DNA from: Isohypsibius dastychi
Taxonomy: Eukaryota > Tardigrada > Eutardigrada > Parachela > Isohypsibiidae
DNA: 12,568 bases
Direction of reading: 5' to 3'
NCBI GenBank assembly: GCA_034696485.1
Contig: JAQIWT010001093.1
Location: 1 to 12,568 of the forward strand
Position 1 is the stretch's first letter. Each line of letters opens with the position of its first letter. The notes beneath the pieces were generated by a model, which was not told the DNA's origin, searched no databases, and saw only the letters and a program-made list of their open reading frames with translations. Of this stretch, positions 8,646 through 12,568 are shown piece by piece. A program made the position numbers and the translations under genes.

Positions 8646-9385
8646 GTTCAATTGGTGGCTTTGACTCTTCTAGTGGCTTAATAAGGAAGCCAAACTGCAT
8701 GAAATGCATCGTAAAAGCGGTGGAGTAGCTATTGCTCAGGGCTATTTTCTAATCAGCAGGTATTTGTTTGTTATCAGTACCTTATCTCAGTGATGGAACT
8801 CCAACTCAACAATAAGAGAATAGTGATACGCTGCAAGTTGTCGGTATCATTGTTACAAAGATTAGATCGCGCAGCGAACATTTGTGGTTCAGAGACAAAT
8901 TCACGCAAGTATCGACCAATGGTGACTGCATATTTTATGATAAAATCAGTTGGTATCAGCTACAAAAGCCATGGGCTTGATTAATTCAGGATTGATTTCG
9001 GGCAGTCTCACTAACTGTTAGCTGTACGCTCCGCATGTGGCCAATGAGGATTTAATCGGATGACTTAGTTGACCATCTTCAGACGATCGGGCATCACGCC
9101 GAGTAGTACCACTAGTCTGATGAAGAAATGGATGTCGGTCACAAACGTTTCACATTCTGGCAACTATTCTCAGTTCTCACACTCTCTGTGCGCTCTCGTT
9201 GCTCTATTTTGATACCACTTCCAGTTTAACCAGTCACCACACTCTATGAACGCAAACATCAGCTCACTCATGCACTCTGTGTTAAACAGTGTAGAATAAG
9301 GAACATGCTCGAAAAAGAATCATCCTAAGTTACATATTTCGTTTGTTGACTGTCAAAGCTCCAGTCGTTTTTTGCGATCATGAAG
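8646..9385. other. Divergent intergenic region between glycosyltransferase and Kelch gene
   Basis: No supported gene. It must hold the promoter of the minus-strand glycosyltransferase and any 5' exon of the plus-strand Kelch gene. A 64-codon plus-strand frame at 8790-8984 has no motif. Three short look-alike runs (CACACTCTCTGTG near 9177, CACACTCTATG near 9237, GCACTCTGTG near 9272) give a weakly repetitive pyrimidine-rich stretch. I could not find a convincing start exon for the Kelch gene. Confidence 0.45.
8771..8787 (-). promoter_or_regulatory. Paired GATA-type motifs upstream of the glycosyltransferase
   Basis: On the gene's coding strand the two sites read AGATAAG (8787-8781) and CTGATAA (8777-8771), spaced 10 bp centre to centre, that is one helical turn, and 126-142 nt upstream of the ATG. 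Sites of this form bind GATA factors, which in ecdysozoans often drive intestinal genes. Function here is inferred from motif and place only. Confidence 0.35.
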
Positions 9386-11411
9386 CACCACACTGATATG
9401 CTCTTCAACTAACGCTATCCTAAAATGTAACAAACATTGCATGGCCGAAAGAAGCGTATTCTTCAAGAAGTTATTCAACTCCCCACTGAAAAACGGAAAA
9501 AGTGAATTCGTTCTAAAGGATGTGGATTTTTGAGGACTCAAACGGTAGTCTGTTGTTTTTCAAAAATACAGTACGTTCTCTTGTTAATAACAATGATTTG
9601 TCATCTAGGCTTATAAACTATACCGTGCTCTCCACGATTCACTTGAACGAGAGTAACGTTCTGGAAACGCTATCGCTCGCAGTATATTTCATTGTGCCTC
9701 CCCTTCAAACCCTTTGTGAGGATTACCTTGTGGCAAATGCCGCAGTAGAGGACTACGCCATGCTGCTCAAGTTCGCAAAAGACCTATGGTAGGCCTATTA
9801 CCGGTTGCAACGCAGATGTTAAATCTGATGCTATGCCACGGTGGTGAAATATGTATTTCCAAAGGGCTTGTTTTGCTGGATTATTGTCAGGTACAATAAA
9901 GCCGCTTTGAGTGTGATGTGTTGACTTGACAGCTTTGCTCCAGATGGCAGATTTCATTGGACCCAATGACTTGATGGTTGATGACGAAGAGCAATGTTCG
10001 ACAGCAGTAAAGGCTTGGTATGATCACGACCCAGAACATCGCTGCAAAGATGTTGCCTGTCTGCTGGATTTGGTGCGATGTTCGCTAATCAAGGTAAGCC
10101 ATACTTTCTTGCTCAGATCAAAATCGTGGGACACGCCACCGGTATTGGTTTGCAGAATTCTGACCTCCAGCGCATTCAAAAACAAATTCAATTGGACAAA
10201 GTTCTTTATGAAAAGATTACTGCTTTCATACAGGAAGCGTTTTCATTACAGCAGGACGAGAACCGCTGTTATGAGATGACGCACGAAAAATATTATTTGA
10301 GAAATTCTGGCGAGTGACAGTGTTGCGCATGATCACTCGGAATCACGAAATATGTCTTTTTTAGGGTTCCAGGAGGGGATAGTCATCATAAACGGCTTGA
10401 AGGGTGTCCGGGTGCCCTACCCAGGTTACCTGCACTTCCCGAAAAATCAAAAGGATTTGATTGGGATATTACATCCAGACGCAAAAGAAGTTAAATGGTT
10501 CAATCAGATTCCGGAGAAACTACGCCCTGATGGTCAGATCTGTGTATCAGCACAAGGTGACTTTTTGTGGCAACATCGACCAAAACGTCAGAAGATAAAG
10601 TGCTCAGGTATTGAGCAGATAAAGATACGTGGGAAATATTTGTGGAATCCCAAATTGTGGCTATATATGGTAAGTAGTCCATTCGTGTTGCTGTGTAGGA
10701 AATAAAATCTCGCCCGTTGCATGTCAAGTTTACAGATATGGCTTGCATGGACGACACCCTGTACGTTTATCATCACCTTGCCGACTTGCCATTTGAGTGA
10801 ATGTCGTGTTTCCCACTCAGCGAATCCACCAAATGTCAACCAAAGCAGCTTCTTCCGTTTATCTACTATATAAATTCAGCCAGCATTGTCATATATGGCT
10901 GCATGTTTTTCTTTGCTCGGCCAGACCAGAGAATCCGGGCCACGATATTATTCACAACCTACAATCGAACCTATCGTTATGATCCTGCAACGAGTTTGTG
11001 GACACGCATATCAGCCTGTCCCGTGGCTCCACTCGTTCTTGCTGACTTCACCAAGTTCTGCAGCCATACGGATAGGATGATCTCTTTTTATGGTAATGTT
11101 ACTCCTATATCGTTGCGAGAATATAACATTCTAAAGTACCAGCCCAGGATAAAAGCTTACTCGATGCCGAGAACAGGTGCCGGGTCATGTTGCATTCGTA
11201 CGATCCCCAAAAGGATATTTGGGCGGTCCACGCAAGTACTTTTGCTTGGTGAAATTGAAAATCTCAAATACCCACTTTGAATTACAGGAATCGACCGATT
11301 ATTCAACACATCACCGTACGCAATGGCATCTTGGAGAGACAAGCTCGTTATTATTATGAGGCCAAGGATCTTTCATCCTGAACTACAAACATCGCCTTCT
11401 GACGCAGTCTT
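9386..11411 (+). pseudogene. BTB-BACK-Kelch (KLHL-type) gene, probably decayed
   Basis: Intact relatives are Cullin-3 substrate adaptors: BTB binds Cullin 3 and the Kelch propeller binds the substrate. BTB: an exon ending at 9544 reads TTLICSSTNAILK, MAERSVFFKKLFNSP and EFVLKDVDF, then an in-frame TGA (9531-9533), then GLKR. A 64-nt intron leads to LINYTVLSTIHLNESNVLETL and LQTLCEDYLVANA (9609-9786). A frameshift near 9787-9795 separates this from LLPVATQMLNL and GLVLLDYCQ (to 9890). BACK: exon 9944-10093 reads DLMVDDEEQCSTAVKAWYDHD and LLDLVRCSLIK; exon 10156 onward continues the helices. Kelch: IVIING (10382), LWNPKLWL, DTLYVYHHL, TYRYDPATSLWTRI and STQVLLLGG mark successive blades across exons 10365-10669, 10699-10796, 10821-11248 and 11288-11411. 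Two junctions (29 and 24 nt) are too short for usual introns, and one removes a second TGA (10798-10800). The BACK-to-Kelch join is unresolved: donor 10268 is in phase but weak, donor 10314 is stronger but out of phase. The first BTB exon lacks an ATG upstream. Confidence 0.7.
11249..11287 (+). other. 39-nt intron in the Kelch region
   Basis: It starts GTGAAA and ends GAATTACAG. Removing it in phase 1 joins STQVLLLG to IDRLFNTSP and restores the expected Kelch LLLGG followed by the next blade with ASWRDKLVII. Without splicing, the frame stops at 11278-11280. This is shorter than the other well-supported introns in the window. Confidence 0.6.
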
Positions 11412-12087
11412 GTGAGTATAGACCTAACAAGAAATATTCATTTCGCCAACTGACTTGAAACACAGTTCTTTTGCGAATGCCCATACCGACGCCCACTCGT
11501 CAACTTACGCACACGGATATCCGGTAGTAATAACTACCAATGTGCTACTGCCTTGCTTAAACTGATCACTGAACAGTCTGCAAAAGAACGCATGACACAA
11601 ACTTTGCCAAAACTTTGCCGGAATATTTTGGGAAAGGACGTGTAATTCTGTTACGGAAGGGTGCGACAGGAGTCTGGAAGACATTTGGGATAATCATTTA
11701 CACATGGAGAGAACTTCCTGACTTTTTTCCCGCGGTTAACAATGAACCCGCCGGTGTGTGGGTAGGTAGGGGGGCAGTTGGGAGGTAGAAAGCACGACTA
11801 TAACTTTGATCAAACCCCTATCCTGGACGTAACAGACCCGTAAGAAACTCAGTGCTTGCGGAGCAACGTTTGCCCCGACAACTCTCATGGCATTGTGTAT
11901 CCGGGTACCACCCATTTGAGTTGTTTCGGATTACCGCCGCGACAACAAAAGAACGGCCGCCATAGTTTGGAAAATCAGGGATACTACAGTTTTTCCGATT
12001 TTTGAAATTGTTCAGATTCAAAAACAGACGTCATCAAACTAATATACTGCCAGCCTTTGAATAATTGCTAATGTTTCTTTCGTTCAG
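11412..12087 (+). other. Unmodelled stretch between Kelch exons and the last exon pair
   Basis: A donor at 11412 (GTGAGT) and an acceptor at 11465 (ACACAG) would give a 54-nt intron. After it two frames stay open: one of 32 codons in phase with the Kelch gene (begins FSFANAHTDAHSS), and one of about 59 codons out of phase. Neither has a motif I recognise. Further on there is a tandem 11-bp repeat of AAACTTTGCC near 11599-11619 and a G-rich tract at 11760-11785. A minus-strand frame of 67 codons (12021-11818) looks like chance. Confidence 0.35.
11760..11785 (+). repeat. G-rich tract with possible quadruplex potential
   Basis: The run holds guanine blocks of 3, 2, 6, 3 and 2 at 11760-62, 11765-66, 11769-74, 11780-82 and 11784-85, with short loops. 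It could fold a two-quartet structure but lacks four clean GGG runs. It lies in the unmodelled stretch next to the Kelch gene. Confidence 0.3.
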
Positions 12088-12516
12088 CAATTGCATTCAC
12101 AACCTGCACTACACTCTATGCCAAGCCTGTCGTGGAGGTGCTATTGTTTTTGACTACCAACCTCAAACCAAAGAGTTCAGTTCGTTTTACCATCTCAATG
12201 AAAGGGAAACAGGATCATGCAGTTGGGGAAGTGCACACTTCAAGATTAGAAAAAGTAAGACTCAATGTACGAGTGATTTAGGTTTGTTAACTGATCCCAT
12301 ACTGTACCAAATCAAACCTTTTCAGGCTCACTCGTGAAGAACCCAGACAACGCCAAGCTTGTCAAACTTAAATTTCACAGGGTTCATGCACGTCGTCTTC
12401 ACTTTGTTTTTCAGCGGATTTCTCAGATAATTCTGCGTCAACGAGTAGAGAAAAATGATGTCTTTATGACAAGTTCATTTCCAGTTAAAGCATGGACCAT
12501 TACGACGCCTTTCTAA
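12088..12516 (+). CDS. Two joined exons, possible tail of the Kelch gene or a separate gene
   Basis: Exons 12088-12254 and 12326-12516 join in phase 1 across a 71-nt intron with strong ends (AAAAA|GTAAGA and AACCTTTTCAG|GC), ending at TAA 12514-12516. A good acceptor (TTTCGTTCAG) precedes 12088; the nearest ATG, at 12071, lies upstream of it. The first exon reads GGAIVFDYQPQTKEFSSFY, which resembles a degenerate Kelch strand with the usual Y-P-T-W pattern (Phe in place of Trp). The second is basic and hydrophobic (KLVKLKFHRVHARRLHFVF) and ends AWTITTPF. The strand, spacing and Kelch-like strand suggest it belongs to the gene to its left, but I could not connect the frames through 11412-12087. 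No polyadenylation signal appears before the window ends. Confidence 0.4.
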
Positions 12517-12568
12517 ATGTACGCTTTTGTGGTTAATGTAATCATTTTCTCACTCTCGCTATTCGAGT

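Noticed and set aside
8331-8664. Plus-strand frames opposite the 5' exon of the glycosyltransferase
   Set aside because: They are antisense to a confidently identified enzyme and have no family resemblance.
9531-9533. TGA as selenocysteine in the BTB exon
   Set aside because: The family does not use selenocysteine at this place, no nearby hairpin stood out, and other lesions in the same gene make decay the simpler reading.
9353-9541. Minus-strand 62-codon frame opposite the BTB exon
   Set aside because: The plus strand here gives a clear BTB signature; the minus-strand frame has none.
1-12568. CRISPR array, tRNA, rRNA, insertion sequence or phage-type system
   Set aside because: No regularly spaced repeats, no cloverleaf or ribosomal signature, no transposase or integrase motif and no terminal inverted repeats were seen; the introns mark this as nuclear eukaryotic DNA.

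Overview
The window looks like animal nuclear DNA, not a microbial locus. Genes run on both strands with wide spacing. They are cut by short GT-AG introns, mostly 50-65 nt, and include an annexin, a rhodopsin-type GPCR and a BTB-BACK-Kelch gene. Acceptors are mixed (TTTCAG, TTTTGCAG, GATTACAG, TCTCTAG) rather than the rigid nematode type. A plant-style, soluble UDP-glycosyltransferase sits among ordinary animal genes. This mix suggests an ecdysozoan-type invertebrate, with a tardigrade as my best guess; that is inference, since no marker gene or rRNA is present. The gene models below come from joining open frames at splice sites with matching phase and checking them against family motifs recalled from knowledge.

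Layout. 1-1152 (+): the C-terminal part of an annexin gene, five exons, with the 5' end outside the window. 1867-4213 (+): a complete gene for a 732-residue protein I do not recognise. 4214-5397: intergenic, with one weak open frame at its end. 6571-5398 (-): a two-exon class A-like GPCR. 8645-7248 (-): a two-exon, 445-residue glycosyltransferase with a full 44-residue plant PSPG box. 8646-9385: intergenic, with two GATA motifs just upstream of the glycosyltransferase. 9386-11411 (+): a BTB-BACK-Kelch gene with an in-frame TGA, a frameshift and two anomalous junctions, so it is probably a decaying copy. 12088-12516 (+): two joined exons that may be its tail or a separate gene.

The genes do not form an operon or an obvious pathway. 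The annexin is a membrane/phospholipid-binding type (calcium loops degenerate here), the GPCR a surface receptor, the glycosyltransferase a cytosolic small-molecule conjugation enzyme, and the Kelch gene would be a Cullin-3 adaptor type if intact. The best candidates for something new are the unrecognised 732-residue protein, the plant-type glycosyltransferase in an animal setting, and the very short intron-like gaps and lesions in the Kelch gene. I saw no prokaryotic system, CRISPR array, tRNA, rRNA or clear transposon.
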